Counted from the first letter of the stretch, positions 1 through 10,012 are shown. The stretch: 64,000 nucleotides of DNA from JABDIY01 sp963803875 (GCA_963803875.1 CAWDOA010000013.1:1-64000), one strand, 5' to 3'. Numbers and translations: made by a program. Notes: generated by a model not told the origin, from the sequence alone.

Positions 1-448
1 GTTATTGCTGAAAGCTGAAGAAAGTATAAAGGACGATACATAATTTCCAACCCAGTGCGAAAACTCCTCTCATAATCATCGTCACCCCAATGGTTACTCA
101 TAAATAATTCAAGGATAATTTTTTCCTGGTATCTGATTCAAAATTAATCCAGTTTCCGATATTACCAGGCGCTCTTAAAGCCGGTCCACCTCTTAATTGG
201 TGGCGATCAATATCAAAAAACTGCCGGCTAATGCCTGTTCCAAAACGCCAAGAGCTTCATTGAATTGCATATTAACATTCAAACTGGCATTTATGTATAG
301 ATGTCGCCCTAAAAAATCCCAACCCGAAGATTGAGAAGCATTTATATCAAAATTTCTGAATACGCTAAATGGTTCCCATATTTTGTAAATTTCCCCAGGC
401 TGTCTGGTTTAAATAGTCGCTCAAAATAAGGTAGCCCATGTCGTTAAC
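1..448 (-). pseudogene. Bacteroidota-like DUF5916 outer-membrane protein fragment, frameshifted
   Basis: This stretch is visibly AT-rich, unlike everything after about position 450. On the minus strand it reads in pieces as one protein: VNDMGYLILSDYLNQ (about 448-400), then in another frame WEPFSVFRNFDINASQ, then GTGISRQFFDIDRHQLRGG and RAPGNIGNWINFESDTRKK, then in a third frame MSNHWGDDDYERSFRTG. The NDMGYL and RGGPALR-x-PG segments are typical of DUF5916 (CBM9-like N-terminus, beta-barrel C-terminus), a family common in Bacteroidota. Two or three frame changes are needed, so the consensus here is poor. Both ends are missing: one at the window edge, one at the junction near 448. It is probably not part of this genome. 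Confidence 0.7.
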
Positions 449-454
449 AGAATC
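445..454. other. Abrupt junction between AT-rich DUF5916 DNA and GC-rich recB
   Basis: The minus-strand DUF5916 reading is good up to about 448 (VND...). The plus-strand RecB reading is good from about 451 (NLGGAAYLFVRGM) and meets an in-frame TAA at 445-447 just upstream. Base composition changes at the same place. No transposase, tRNA or repeat is seen at the join. A chimeric read or contig is the simplest explanation; a real insertion that cut recB is the alternative. Confidence 0.7.
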
Positions 455-606
455 TGGGCGGAGCGGCCTACCTGTTCGTGCGGGGAATGATTGGCGAGTC
501 CACGCCCGTTGCCGGAGGTTCCCGCTATGGCGTGTTCCAGTGGGCAATCCCGCCGGCGTTGGTCGTGGATCTCAGCAATCTTCTGCACGACGGGATGACA
601 CGATGA
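451..606 (+). CDS. recB: RecB, exodeoxyribonuclease V beta subunit, C-terminal fragment
   Basis: The reading frame ending at the TGA at 604-606 gives NLGGAAYLFVRGM, then VFQWAIPPALVVDLSNLL. This is the last part of the RecB nuclease domain, where the YLF-x-RGM motif is strongly conserved. RecB is the 3'-5' helicase and nuclease subunit of RecBCD, which processes double-strand breaks. Only about 51 residues are present; everything upstream is replaced by foreign AT-rich DNA. The stop overlaps the recD start (ATGA), the usual recB-recD coupling, which supports the identification. Confidence 0.8.
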   Translation, partial: NLGGAAYLFVRGMIGESTPVAGGSRYGVFQWAIPPALVVDLSNLLHDGMTR

Positions 607-2423
607 GCCGGGCCCATCTGGCTCCCGTGGCAGAAGACAATCTGCTCTGGATCAACCCGTTCATCGACGCCGGTGTCCTGAACGCCGTCGATCTCGCCTT
701 TGCCACCTTTGTCGATGAATTGCTCGGCAACTCCTTGGGTCGGAAAGACCAACAGATGGTTGTGCTCGCCGCCGCGCTGGCGTCGCGAGCGCCCCAGCGG
801 GGACACGTTGCGGTGGATCTGAGCCGGATCGCCGAGACCGCTTCGGTCGATTCGCCCAACCCCCGAGGCTGGAAGGGTCAAGCGCCTCCGCCGAGGGTTG
901 ACGAGCTTCCCTGGCCCGATCCGAAAAAATGGCATCGGCGCATTGCCCGCACCTTGGGAAAACCGGTTTTCGACGGCGTGATCAGAGGCAGCAACCAAGC
1001 CCTGGGTGCAACCGCACTGATGGTGTTCGACAACGACCTCCTCTACCTCGATCGCTACTACCGCTATGAGGCGGCGGTAGCCAAGGCGCTGAAGGAGCTG
1101 GCCGCCACGCCCAGTCCCAGTCCACAAGCCGAACAGAATCTCATGGAGCTGTTCCCGGACGGTGGAGATCAGGTGAAAGCGGCTCGACATGCGCTCGCTC
1201 ATCAGCTCACAGTGATCGCCGGAGGCCCGGGAACAGGTAAGACGTTCACCCTCACCCGCATCCTCGCTGCGTTGCATGAATCCTCGGCGTCCCCTCTGCG
1301 GATCGGGTTGGCCGCCCCCACCGGCAAGGCCGCCAGCCGCATGAAGGAGGCGATCAAGGCTGCTACCGGTTCGCTCAGCCCTGCCACCGGCGAAGCTCTG
1401 CGGGCCCTCGAACCGTCCACGATTCACCGTTTGCTCGGGTATCGAGACGGCATCCGTTTCGACACGACCGGTCTCACCGACTCCCTCTTGACGTGGTGGT
1501 GATCGACGAGGTGTCCATGGTGTCACTCTCGCTCATGGGTCGCCTGGTCGACGCGGTCGGTTCGGCCACCAGGGTGATCTTGGTGGGAGATCCATCGCAG
1601 CTCGCATCGGTCGAGGCCGGCGCCGTGCTCGGCGATATCACCGACAGTCGAGGTCCCGTCGGGCAATCAGTCGTGACGCTCAGAACCGCCCACCGATTCG
1701 ACGAATCATCCGGTATCGGTCGGCTATCCCGGGCCATCCGGGCGGGAAACACCGAGCAGACACTCTCCGTCCTCAGGTCCTCGGAGTTCCCCGATGTCGT
1801 TCTGGTCGACCCCGACGATGCCAGCGCGGTTGTCGCCGAAGCGGTGGATCACGGGGTGGCCTCGCTCCACGATGCATTGCGAAACGACGCGGCCGGTGCC
1901 ATCGCCCAGCACACCGCGCTCAAAGTGCTGTGCGCCACCCGACAAGGCCCAAACGGGCGAGACGTTTGGCAACACCGAATCGAAACCTCAGTGCGGTCTC
2001 AGGTGGACGATCGGGTCGTCACCGGCCGCTGGTATGTGGGGCGTCCGGTGATCGTCACCAACAACGACTATCTCTTGAAGTTGTTCAACGGCGACACCGG
2101 CGTGGTAGTCGAAATCCGAAGGGAACCAGCGAGCCGTTGTCTTCCCCGATTCGGCCAACCCATCGCCTCTCCAACCGGCTCAGATCGGCCAGCTCGATAC
2201 CTGGTGGGCCATGACGATCCACAAGAGCCAGGGATCGGAGTTCGATCATGCCGTCGTAACCCTTCCCGAGCCGGGCTCGCCGGTGCTCACCAGGGAGCTG
2301 CTCTACACCGGGGTCACGCGGGCCAAGGACAGGGTCACGGTCGTCGCCACTGAAGACGCCATCCGCCAGGCGGTCGGCACCCAGGTCAGGCGCGCATCGG
2401 GTCTCACCCAGATGTTGGCGTGA
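603..2423 (+). CDS. recD: RecD, exodeoxyribonuclease V alpha subunit (two frameshifts)
   Basis: RecD is the 5'-3' helicase subunit of RecBCD. The ATG at 603 overlaps the recB stop. Seen in order: Walker A GGPGTGKT (residue ~206), Walker B VVVIDEVSM (~299), motif III GDPSQLASVEAGAVL, motif V TIHKSQGSEFD and motif VI YTGVTRAKDRV. The frame must change twice, near 1465-1490 (before the Walker B strand) and near 2115-2130 (before RAVVFPDSANPSPLQ). With both corrected the product is about 606 residues, normal for RecD. All helicase motifs are intact, so indels in the sequence are more likely than true decay. Confidence 0.9.
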
Positions 2424-2486
2424 CAGATGTCCAGGGCACATCCCTCGGCGGAAGTGTCGGGGGCTGACCACCGCTCGTAGGATTCG

Positions 2487-5103
2487 GTGGTGGGCGACCT
2501 TCCCGATGGATATCCCGAGCAATGGGAGACCGATGCGCTGCTCAAAGACGGCGCCACGGTACGGGTTCGACCTATCCGACCCGACGACTCCGACCGTATG
2601 GAACGGTTTCACAACCGGCAATCCCAGGAGAGCATCTACTTCAGATTCTTCCGATTCCGGCCACAGCTGAACGAAAAGGAACTCATCCGATTCACCACCG
2701 TGGACTATGTGGAGCGAATGGCATTCATTGCGCTCATCGGCGATGAGATGGTGGCTGTTTCCCGCTACGAAGGCGAGAACAGCACCGACAACTCGGCCGA
2801 GGTCGCATTCTTCGTAGACGACGCCCACCACGAACGGGGGTTGGCCACCCTCATGCTCGAATACCTTGCCCAACGGGCGAGGGCCCAGGGCATCACCACC
2901 TTCACCGCCACGGTGTTGCCAGAGAACTACCGGATGTTGGCGGTCTTCAAAGGCGCAGGCTTCGATGTGACGTCTCGATTCGAGGACGGGGCCATCGCTG
3001 TGACGCTGGGAATCGGCAATCCTCGGGCTGCTCAGGGCGCCATCGACAGCCGCGATCAGCTGAGCCGCTCGCGGGCAGTAGAACGGTTCTTCGAGCCCAC
3101 ATCGGTCGCTGTCGTCGGCGCCGGTCGCACACCGGGATCGGTGGGCCACGAGTTACTTCGATCGATTGTGGAGGGTGGTTATCAGGGCCGGGTTGTAGCA
3201 ATCAATCCCCACGCCAAACGCAAGATCTTGGGTGTCGAAACCACAGCTTCGATCACCGATCTCGAAGAACCGGTCGAATTGGCGATCGTCGCCATTCCTG
3301 CCGAATCGGTCGTCGCAGCGGTGGAGGAATGCATAGCCGCAGGAGTCAAGGCACTGGTAATTGTGTCCGCCGGATTCACCGACGAAGTGGCCGAAGGTCG
3401 TGCAGCGCCTCGCTGCCCTGGTTCGGCTGGTGCGAGATGGTGGGGTCAGGCTCGTCGGCCCGTTGAGCTACGGCGTAGCCAACACCGACCCCGCCGTGGG
3501 ACTGCGGGCCCACATCCTGCCGGTCGAGATTCCCGCCGGCGATATCGGACTGCTCTCACAGTCCGGTCCGTTGGGAGCAGCCATTCTGTCCCAGTTCGCC
3601 GGGCTGGGGTTGGGAGTCAGCACGTTCATGTCGGCCGGCCTTCGAGCTGACGTGTCGCTGTACGACGTACTTCAGTACTGGATCGGGGACGATCGAACCA
3701 GGACCGTCGCCCTCTACCTGGAGAACTTCGGCAACCCTCGCAACTTCGTCCGAGTTGCCCGACGGATAAGCCTGATCAAACCGGTCGTGGCGGTCGCTCC
3801 TGCCGATCCCGATCTCGCTGCGGTGGCCCGAGCCGGCGGCGTTGTCCTGGTTGATCACGTTGCGGATTTGGTGGATCAGGTCCGCCTGATGAGTTCGCAA
3901 CCACTGCCGGCAGGTGACTCTGTTGTCGTGGTGTCGAATGCGGCCTCGGTGGCAAAGTTGGCCAGGTCGGCATGCGAGAAGGCGGGACTCACGTTGGTGT
4001 CGCCCTCGGACACTGCAGTCGAGGGAGCCCTGGCCGATGAGGCCGGATCGATCTTGGTCGACAATGCTGACAGCCTGACGTTCAGCCAAACCGCCGACAG
4101 TCACAGCTTCGAACGGGCCGTGGTGGCCGCCGCTCTTTCAGAAGCCGTCGACTCGGTGCTGCTGGCTCTGGTTCCCACACCAGCGCTCCCGGCCAAGGAG
4201 CTGGCCCAGATCGTGGCCGATGTCGATCTGGCGGTGGACAAACCGGTCGTGGCCGTCAACCTCGTTGGCGAACCGGCCACAGTGCATCGACCGCCGACCT
4301 TCGCCTTTCCCGAACAGGCCGCCGACGCCCTGGGTCGGATGGCCCGGTATTCGCTGTGGCGGGCGGCCCACGAGGGTGACGCCGGCCCCATCGCTGGAGA
4401 CTGTGCCGACGTCGAGTCCGAGGTCGACGCTCTGCTGGGCGAAGAGATCGAGCGGCACCTGGAGACCTTCGAACCTGAGGCGGCTGCGCTCTTCGACGCC
4501 CTCGAGCTGCCTATCCCTCCTGCGCTGCTCGTGACATCCGAATCCGAAGCTGCCGATGGTGCGGACCATCTGGGTTACCCGGTGGCGCTCAAAGCCTCCT
4601 GGCGAAGTGACCGTCGAGCCGGTGAGGCCGGTGGAACGGTCCTCGACATTCGGCACCGCCAGCATCTGCGTCGGGCATTCAGACGAATGGGTGGCTCGCC
4701 GGATCGCCCCATGATCATTCAACACATGCATGGGACCGGGGCCCATATTCGGATCACGATCGATCAAAGCCCCAGGTCCGGGTCACACCTGTTCATCGGA
4801 GTTGGTGGATTGGGTCGGTCCGACTACCCCTACCTCGAGCGATTGGTCCTCCCGGCCGATCAGGCGGACATGCAGCGTCTGCTCGAAAGCGAGGAATTCG
4901 AAACGCTGACCGGTGGGCATCACTCGGGACCCCTGCTCGCCATCATCGAGCGGATGTCGGTGCTGGCCTCGTGCGTGCGCGACATCGCAACCATCGATCT
5001 GAATCCCGTTCTGCTCTCCGATATCGGCGCGGTGGCGGTGGACGCGTCGATACTGCTCCGCCGCTGGCCGGAGAATCCGCTGGCGTCGGTTCGAACAGTG
5101 TGA
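2487..5103 (+). CDS. GNAT acetyltransferase fused to NDP-forming acyl-CoA synthetase domains (PatA-like; one frameshift)
   Basis: The N-terminal ~170 residues form a GNAT acetyltransferase (VAFFVDDAHHERGLATLMLEYL is its acetyl-CoA-binding region). A CoA-binding Rossmann domain follows (SVAVVGAGRTPGSVGH), then a succinyl-CoA-ligase-like domain (GLLSQSGPLGAAIL) and a C-terminal ATP-grasp region (LGYPVALKASW). GNAT-first fusions of this kind in actinomycetes are protein lysine acetyltransferases that act on acyl-CoA synthetases. I do not see the GHAGA-type phosphohistidine motif of active ADP-forming ligases, so the large part may be regulatory. The frame changes near 3390-3410, joining GFTDEVAEG to RLAALVRLVRDGG. 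The start is GTG 2487 or 2490. The corrected length is about 872 residues. Confidence 0.8.
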
Positions 5104-5120
5104 GCTGTGGGGTAGGACCT

Positions 5121-6389
5121 CTATCGCTCCGACATCGGGACGTAGTCACGTACCCCGGGTCCCACATACAGCTGGCGAGGCCGGCTGATGCGTTGATCCT
5201 GTTCGAGCATCTCCTGCCAATGGCTCAGCCAACCGGGCATCCGGCCAATGGTGAACAGCACGGTGAACATGTCGAGCGGGAAGTTCATCGCCTGGTATAT
5301 GAGACCGGTGTAGAAGTCGACATTGGGGTAGAGATTCCGGCTCTTGAAGTAGTCGTCCTCGAGGGCGATTTCTTCTAGCTTGAGAGCGATATCGAGCAGC
5401 GGACTCCTCCCGGTCACATCGAAGACATGGTCGGCGTGGTCCTTCACGATCAGGGCCCGAGGGTCGTAGGCCTTGTAGACTCGATGCCCGAACCCCATCA
5501 GACGCTCTTCCCCGGCTTTCACCCGTTTGATGAAGGGTTCGATGTTGTCGTAGGTGCCAATGTCGTTGAGCATGTGAATCACGGCTTCGTTGGCGCCGCC
5601 GTGACGGGGGCCATACAGAGCCGACGTGGCTGCTGCAGCCGCCGAATACGGGTCTGCATGACTCGAACCAACCACTCGCATCGTGGTGGTCGAACAGTTC
5701 TGCTCGTGATCGGCGTGGAGGATGAGGAGCACGTCGAGAGCCTTGGACAGCACGGGGTTGGGCTCGTAGTGGGGTTCGGCGACCCGCCACATCATCGACA
5801 GGAAGTTCTCGGCGTAGTTGAGGCTGTTGTCCGGGTACACGAACGGCATACCGATGCTGGCCCGATAGGCCATAGCGGCCAATGTCGGCACCTTGGAGAT
5901 CAGCCGGTTGATCTGTTTGTAGCGGGTCTCCGGATCGTCGATTTCTTTGGCTTCGGGATAGAACGTGCTCAGCGCCGCGATCGCGCTCACCAGCATGCCC
6001 ATGGGGTGAGCGTCGTGGTGGAACCCCTCCATGAAACGTTTACGCATGTTCTCGTGGGTGTAGGTGTGGTAGGTGACGTCGTGCACCCAGGTGTCCATCT
6101 GCTCCTGGTTTGGAAGTTCTCCGAACAGCAGGAGGTAGCAGACCTCGAGGAAGCTGGAGTTATTGGCCAGCTGCTCGATGGGGTAGCCCCGATAGCGGAG
6201 AATGCCCTTGGCGCCGTCGAGGTCGGTGATCGAGCTGGCAGTGCTGGCTGTGGCGCCGAAACCGGGATCGAAGAACCAGACGCCGGGCATGTGTTTGGCG
6301 AACGCTTTGCCATCGATGCCCCCGTCCTTGATGGGAATCTCGACGGATTCTCCGGTGCGATTATCGGTGATTGTCACGGACTCGGTCAC
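5121..6389 (-). CDS. gltA: Citrate synthase
   Basis: This enzyme condenses acetyl-CoA with oxaloacetate to citrate at the entry of the TCA cycle. The 422-residue length fits the type II (gltA) family. Catalytic regions are visible: LHADHEQNCST with its His, ALYGPRHGGANEAV with the second His, GFGHRVYKAYDPRA, and PNVDFYTGLIYQAM with the Asp. The N-terminus keeps the beta-strand domain found in the hexameric class (TITDNRTGESVEIPIKDGG). It starts at ATG 6389. It is transcribed alone and runs convergently towards the acetyltransferase fusion, with 17 bases between the two stops. Confidence 0.97.
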   Translation of the reverse strand: MTESVTITDNRTGESVEIPIKDGGIDGKAFAKHMPGVWFFDPGFGATASTASSITDLDGAKGILRYRGYPIEQLANNSSFLEVCYLLLFGELPNQEQMDTWVHDVTYHTYTHENMRKRFMEGFHHDAHPMGMLVSAIAALSTFYPEAKEIDDPETRYKQINRLISKVPTLAAMAYRASIGMPFVYPDNSLNYAENFLSMMWRVAEPHYEPNPVLSKALDVLLILHADHEQNCSTTTMRVVGSSHADPYSAAAAATSALYGPRHGGANEAVIHMLNDIGTYDNIEPFIKRVKAGEERLMGFGHRVYKAYDPRALIVKDHADHVFDVTGRSPLLDIALKLEEIALEDDYFKSRNLYPNVDFYTGLIYQAMNFPLDMFTVLFTIGRMPGWLSHWQEMLEQDQRISRPRQLYVGPGVRDYVPMSER

Positions 6390-6563
6390 GTGCAGCTCCT
6401 CGCTGTCTATACGCAGATGTGGCGGCCGGTGAAAGCGACGAGCACTCCGGTGTGCTCTCTGCCCTCTGTGGACGGTTCTCTCTGGTTCCGAATGTAGCGG
6501 TTAAGGAAGTCTCCGCTCACATTGGGAGTTGCGCTCGGTCCCGAGCTCGACAGCAGGTGGGTC

Positions 6564-7151
6564 TCATCGACCCATGAACGCGTCGAGGGCAACCGTCATC
6601 GCCGCGGCGGCCGGGAAGTCGATGCGGTCATCAGGCACCGTCACCTCATAGCGGTCCCTCAGCGATCTCTGCCGGTCGACCGACATCACGACCTTCCCGG
6701 TCGCGTTGTCGATGAAGTCGAAATCGAACCGCACCGGAAGGTCGTTGAACACTCGACGAAGGACTGCTTTGCCCATGTGCCGTTCCTGACCGGTGGCGGT
6801 GGTGTCGCCGTAGTGGAGATGCCATGTGGACCGAAGCAGACTTTGCTTGAAGTCCTTTTCGAACCAGGCCACCTGGGTCCCGGCATTGTCGAAAATATCG
6901 GTGCGGGCATGCATGTCGATCGCCTGCCGCGATTTGAAGGAGAACAACGGCACGGTTTTGGCCTCGTCGCCGAAGAAGTAGACCTCTTCCTTGATCTTCA
7001 GTCGTTTCTGCTCAGCGAAGGCTATGAGGGGACCGGGCGCACCGGTGGGGTCGGGAAGCAGGATTCGATAGCGGTTCACCATCGCAGTGAGCTTCTGATG
7101 TACGAAGAATCGTGGAATGTGATTGCTGGACCGCGGAACCGCTTCGTTCAT
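6564..7151 (-). CDS. LURP-one-related / scramblase-like protein
   Basis: This 195-residue protein has a fold pattern like the tubby C-terminal / LURP-one group. It opens with FFVHQKLTAMVNRYRI, followed by alternating short strands (VYFFGDEAKTVPLFSFKSRQ, HARTDIFDNAG, VAWFEKDFKQSLLRSTWHL) and a final hydrophobic helix (AAAAMTVALDAF). No signal peptide or catalytic residues are evident. Family members are proposed to bind lipids or nucleotides, but the bacterial function is unknown. It lies 38 bases downstream of the VOC gene on the same strand, so the two may be co-transcribed. Confidence 0.6.
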   Translation of the reverse strand: MNEAVPRSSNHIPRFFVHQKLTAMVNRYRILLPDPTGAPGPLIAFAEQKRLKIKEEVYFFGDEAKTVPLFSFKSRQAIDMHARTDIFDNAGTQVAWFEKDFKQSLLRSTWHLHYGDTTATGQERHMGKAVLRRVFNDLPVRFDFDFIDNATGKVVMSVDRQRSLRDRYEVTVPDDRIDFPAAAAMTVALDAFMGR

Positions 7152-7189
7152 GGGCCAACGATAGCCCTCAGGTTGTCCTCGATCGTTTC

Positions 7190-7654
7190 TCAGCCCAGAG
7201 CAGCAATCACGTCATCGGGGGCCTGCACCAGTTCGATCAGCACTCCTTCACCACTGCGGGGAGCGGCCTCGTTGCCCTTTGGATGGATGAAACAGACATC
7301 GAAGCCACTCGCACCTTTGCGGATTCCGCCCGGCGTGAAGCGCATTCCCCTGTCGGTGAGCCACGCGACTGCGGCAGGAAGGTCATCGATCCAAAGGCCG
7401 ATGTGGTTGAGCGGGGGGACGTGCACTCGGGGTGAACGTTCGGGATCGATGGGCTGCATGAGATCGATTTCCACCGCGTGGGGACCTGAGCCCATGACAA
7501 GCACGTCTTCGTCGACGTTTTCGGACTCACTCTGGTAGTCCTTCACTTTTTCGATGCCGAAGAGCCCTGTCCAGAGCTCGCTGAGCACCAATTTGTCAAG
7601 ACCGCCGATGGCGATCTGCTGAATGCCGAGTACACGGAATGATCGGGAGGTCAC
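7190..7654 (-). CDS. VOC (glyoxalase/methylmalonyl-CoA epimerase-like) family protein
   Basis: There are two beta-alpha-beta-beta-beta modules. The first begins FRVLGIQQIAIGGLDKL, the second LNHIGLWIDDLPAAVAWL, and the C-terminus is VLIELVQAP. In methylmalonyl-CoA epimerases the metal ligands are His at the start of each module plus Glu. Here the second His and the last Glu are present, but the first position is Gln (GIQQIAIG). The frame is open upstream; I take GTG 7654 because the fold starts just after it. The substrate cannot be read from sequence. It is divergent from the small membrane protein at 7725. Confidence 0.7.
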   Translation of the reverse strand: MTSRSFRVLGIQQIAIGGLDKLVLSELWTGLFGIEKVKDYQSESENVDEDVLVMGSGPHAVEIDLMQPIDPERSPRVHVPPLNHIGLWIDDLPAAVAWLTDRGMRFTPGGIRKGASGFDVCFIHPKGNEAAPRSGEGVLIELVQAPDDVIAALG

Positions 7655-7724
7655 AGCTGTTGTTTGTACCCCAAGAACCGGGTGCGCCACCACTTCACGT
7701 CCTGCGTTTCCTACTATTGTCACC

Positions 7725-7910
7725 GTGATCGACTGGATCAAAGACAACCTCGCTCAGTACAGCATCACCACAATCGTCCTCGTCGGGCTGGCTGGGCTGT
7801 TCTTTTTCAAGAAGGTGGTGAAGCTGGCGATCTTCTTCGGGATTCTGGCTGCGGTGTTTGCGGCAGGGTTTGTCGTCGCCAACGGCTCTGAGGACGCACT
7901 CTTCTTCTAG
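7725..7910 (+). CDS. Small two-helix membrane protein
   Basis: A 61-residue protein starting at GTG 7725 (VIDWIKDNLAQYS). Two hydrophobic stretches, ITTIVLVGLAGLFFF and LAIFFGILAAVFAAGFVVA, are separated by a KKVVK turn, and the tail is short and acidic. No family is recognised. It is divergent from the VOC gene and convergent with the ABC permease at 7926, so it stands alone. The clean hydrophobic pattern in this frame, rather than a homologue, supports that it is real. Confidence 0.5.
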   Translation: MIDWIKDNLAQYSITTIVLVGLAGLFFFKKVVKLAIFFGILAAVFAAGFVVANGSEDALFF

Positions 7911-7925
7911 GTTTCGCTGCCTGCC

Positions 7926-9086
7926 CTAGGGCATATCGGCAGCGCGATTTCGCCACAGGTCTGAGTAGGTGGTGCGCACACCGGACCTGAGCAGCGAGTA
8001 CCGATAAATCCAGCCCGCCAGACGAATCATCAACACCGATGAGACGGCGAGCGTGGCGAGCGACAGAGCTACCTGCCACAGAGGTAGATCGGCAAACGCA
8101 TTGCGGAACGGCAACAGCACCGGTGCGGTGAAGGGAACGAACGACCCGATGACGACAGCCAGATTGTCAGGATTCTCAATGCTGAATGCTGCGATCATGT
8201 AGCCCGACATCAGCGGCAGGATGGCGGGGATCTGAGCCGAATTGGCATCTTCCTGACGGGACACGGTGGCACCGACGGCGGCGTACATCGAAGAATAGAA
8301 CGCGAAGCCCAAGATGAACGTCATGAGACTCAATGGAGCAGTGGTCCACACGCCGCTGGGCACATCGATGTCTTGAACGAGCAGCAGCCCGACCACCAGG
8401 CCCCCCACGAGGATGATCATCTGACCGAGAGCGAGCAGTCCCAACCCAACAACCTTTCCGGCCAGAAGCGTTCTGGGCCGCACGTGCGAAAGAAGGATCT
8501 CCACCACCTTCGATGACTTCTCCTCGATGACGCCCATCATCAGGAATGTTCCCCAGATCTGAAGGAGCATGAAGGTGGCGAGTCCTGATACCCCGGCGGC
8601 AGCGAAGCGAAGCCCGAACTGTGAGTTGTCGCCTCCGAGCCGGATCTCTTCGATTTCCACGGGCTCGAACAATGTCTGGATTTCACCCTGATCAAGGCCG
8701 AGCTCGTTGGCCCGCTCTCCAAACTGTGCCGCAGACAGGCTGTCCCTGATGTAGCCGTCGATCTGGGGATCAGGGAAGTTCTCCCAGGTGAGTGCTTCTC
8801 CGTCGAACAGGACGTTAATGTCACCGTCCTCGACCGCAGCAAGGGTTGCTCGGTCGACCACTACCTCTACATCGAGTGTTGGACTACCGCTGCGCAGAAG
8901 CTCAGCAGATTCGACCCCAGCACCGGCAAGTCCGATGGTGATCTCCCGCTTGTCGTCGCCGCCGCCGAGAACGTTCGCTAGCACCGCGACGGCGATGACT
9001 CCTACGAAAAGCAATGCCGTCAGAACGATGAATGGCTTTGAACGAACCCGGGTGACAATCTCTCGGCGGGCGATGATCCACATCAT
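7926..9086 (-). CDS. ABC-2 type exporter permease (NatB-like)
   Basis: A 386-residue membrane protein. An N-terminal helix (FIVLTALLFVGVIAVAVLANVLGG) is followed by a ~150-residue extracytoplasmic domain and then five or six helices, including TFLMMGVIEEKSSKVVEILL, the cytoplasmic EExxS-K-xxEILL signature of ABC-2 permeases of the NatB/YhaP type. Its ATG overlaps the stop of the ATPase gene at 9083 by 4 bases, so the two are one transporter. Relatives export sodium ions or small toxic molecules; the substrate here is unknown. Confidence 0.88.
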   Translation of the reverse strand: MMWIIARREIVTRVRSKPFIVLTALLFVGVIAVAVLANVLGGGDDKREITIGLAGAGVESAELLRSGSPTLDVEVVVDRATLAAVEDGDINVLFDGEALTWENFPDPQIDGYIRDSLSAAQFGERANELGLDQGEIQTLFEPVEIEEIRLGGDNSQFGLRFAAAGVSGLATFMLLQIWGTFLMMGVIEEKSSKVVEILLSHVRPRTLLAGKVVGLGLLALGQMIILVGGLVVGLLLVQDIDVPSGVWTTAPLSLMTFILGFAFYSSMYAAVGATVSRQEDANSAQIPAILPLMSGYMIAAFSIENPDNLAVVIGSFVPFTAPVLLPFRNAFADLPLWQVALSLATLAVSSVLMIRLAGWIYRYSLLRSGVRTTYSDLWRNRAADMP

Positions 9087-9988
9087 CGTTGTGTCCCCGC
9101 TTTCACGAGGTCGCTGAACAGCTCGCTGAGTTCGGGTGGCTCCATCGAAAGACTGTCGATCGCGCCGGCGCTCACAGCGTGGGCGATGCCGGCAGCAGAA
9201 TCCGAGCCGGCTGACATCTCCACCGTGGCACTCCGCCCGTCAAATGACAGCAACGAACCTTGAAGTGGCGTCCAGTGTTCGATGGGCTGCTTCCACCTGA
9301 TTCTCAAGCGACGAACCGGTGAACCCGATCTCAGATCATCGATTGAGCCCGCCGCAACGACGGTTCCGTCCGCCACGATGACCGCATCCGAGGTCAGGTT
9401 CGATACGAGGTCGAGTTGGTGGGAGGAGAACAACACGGCGGCTCCGTCCTCGGTACGTTCTGCGAGCACGCGCTGCATGGTCTCGGCAGCCACCGGATCG
9501 AGGCCGGCAAATGGTTCATCGAGGATGAGTAGTTCGGGCTCGTGGACCAGTGCGACGGCGAGTTGGACCCGCTGTTGGTTGCCGCCGGAAAGCTCTTGGA
9601 GGAGCGAATCGGCTCGATCGCTGAGATCGAGCCGATCGAGCCAGACGTCGGCTCGGCGGCCGGCTTCGGTCTTGTCCAGTCCGGCCAGCTGGCCGAAATA
9701 CACGATCTGTTCCTTGGCTCTCATGCGTGCGTAGAGGCCTCGCTCTTGAGGCATGTAGCCGATGCGGCGGCGGATGTCTTCACCGATCACGGCTCCGTCC
9801 CACGTGATCGTTCCTGCGTCGGGTCGGACCATACCCATCACCGCGCGCATCGTGGTGGTCTTGCCTGAGCCATTCGGACCGAGAAAGCCGATCAATGAAC
9901 CCCGGGCGACGTCGAGCGACACATCATCGAGCGCAACGAGGTCACCAAAGGTCTTCCGAAGGCCAACGATGCTCAATCCGTCGGTCAT
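9083..9988 (-). CDS. ABC exporter ATP-binding protein (NatA-like)
   Basis: A 301-residue nucleotide-binding subunit. Walker A GPNGSGKTT, signature LSGGNQQRVQL, Walker B ELLILDEPFAGLDP and the H-loop SSHQLD are all intact. The last ~80 residues form the C-terminal extension usual in drug- or sodium-exporter ATPases of this class. It drives the permease encoded directly downstream (4-bp overlap). Its start is 24 bases beyond the end of the second ABC system at 10013, so both transporters may lie on one transcript. Confidence 0.92.
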   Translation of the reverse strand: MTDGLSIVGLRKTFGDLVALDDVSLDVARGSLIGFLGPNGSGKTTTMRAVMGMVRPDAGTITWDGAVIGEDIRRRIGYMPQERGLYARMRAKEQIVYFGQLAGLDKTEAGRRADVWLDRLDLSDRADSLLQELSGGNQQRVQLAVALVHEPELLILDEPFAGLDPVAAETMQRVLAERTEDGAAVLFSSHQLDLVSNLTSDAVIVADGTVVAAGSIDDLRSGSPVRRLRIRWKQPIEHWTPLQGSLLSFDGRSATVEMSAGSDSAAGIAHAVSAGAIDSLSMEPPELSELFSDLVKAGTQR

Positions 9989-10012
9989 TGATCTGGACGC
10001 TAACAGCGCGTC

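Noticed and set aside
525..1526. Long minus-strand open frame opposite recD
   Set aside because: It is the antisense shadow of recD: no family motifs, and recD has all helicase motifs in its own frames.
5427..6497. 356-codon plus-strand open frame over citrate synthase
   Set aside because: Val/Gly/His-rich shadow of the gltA codons on the other strand; gltA is certain.
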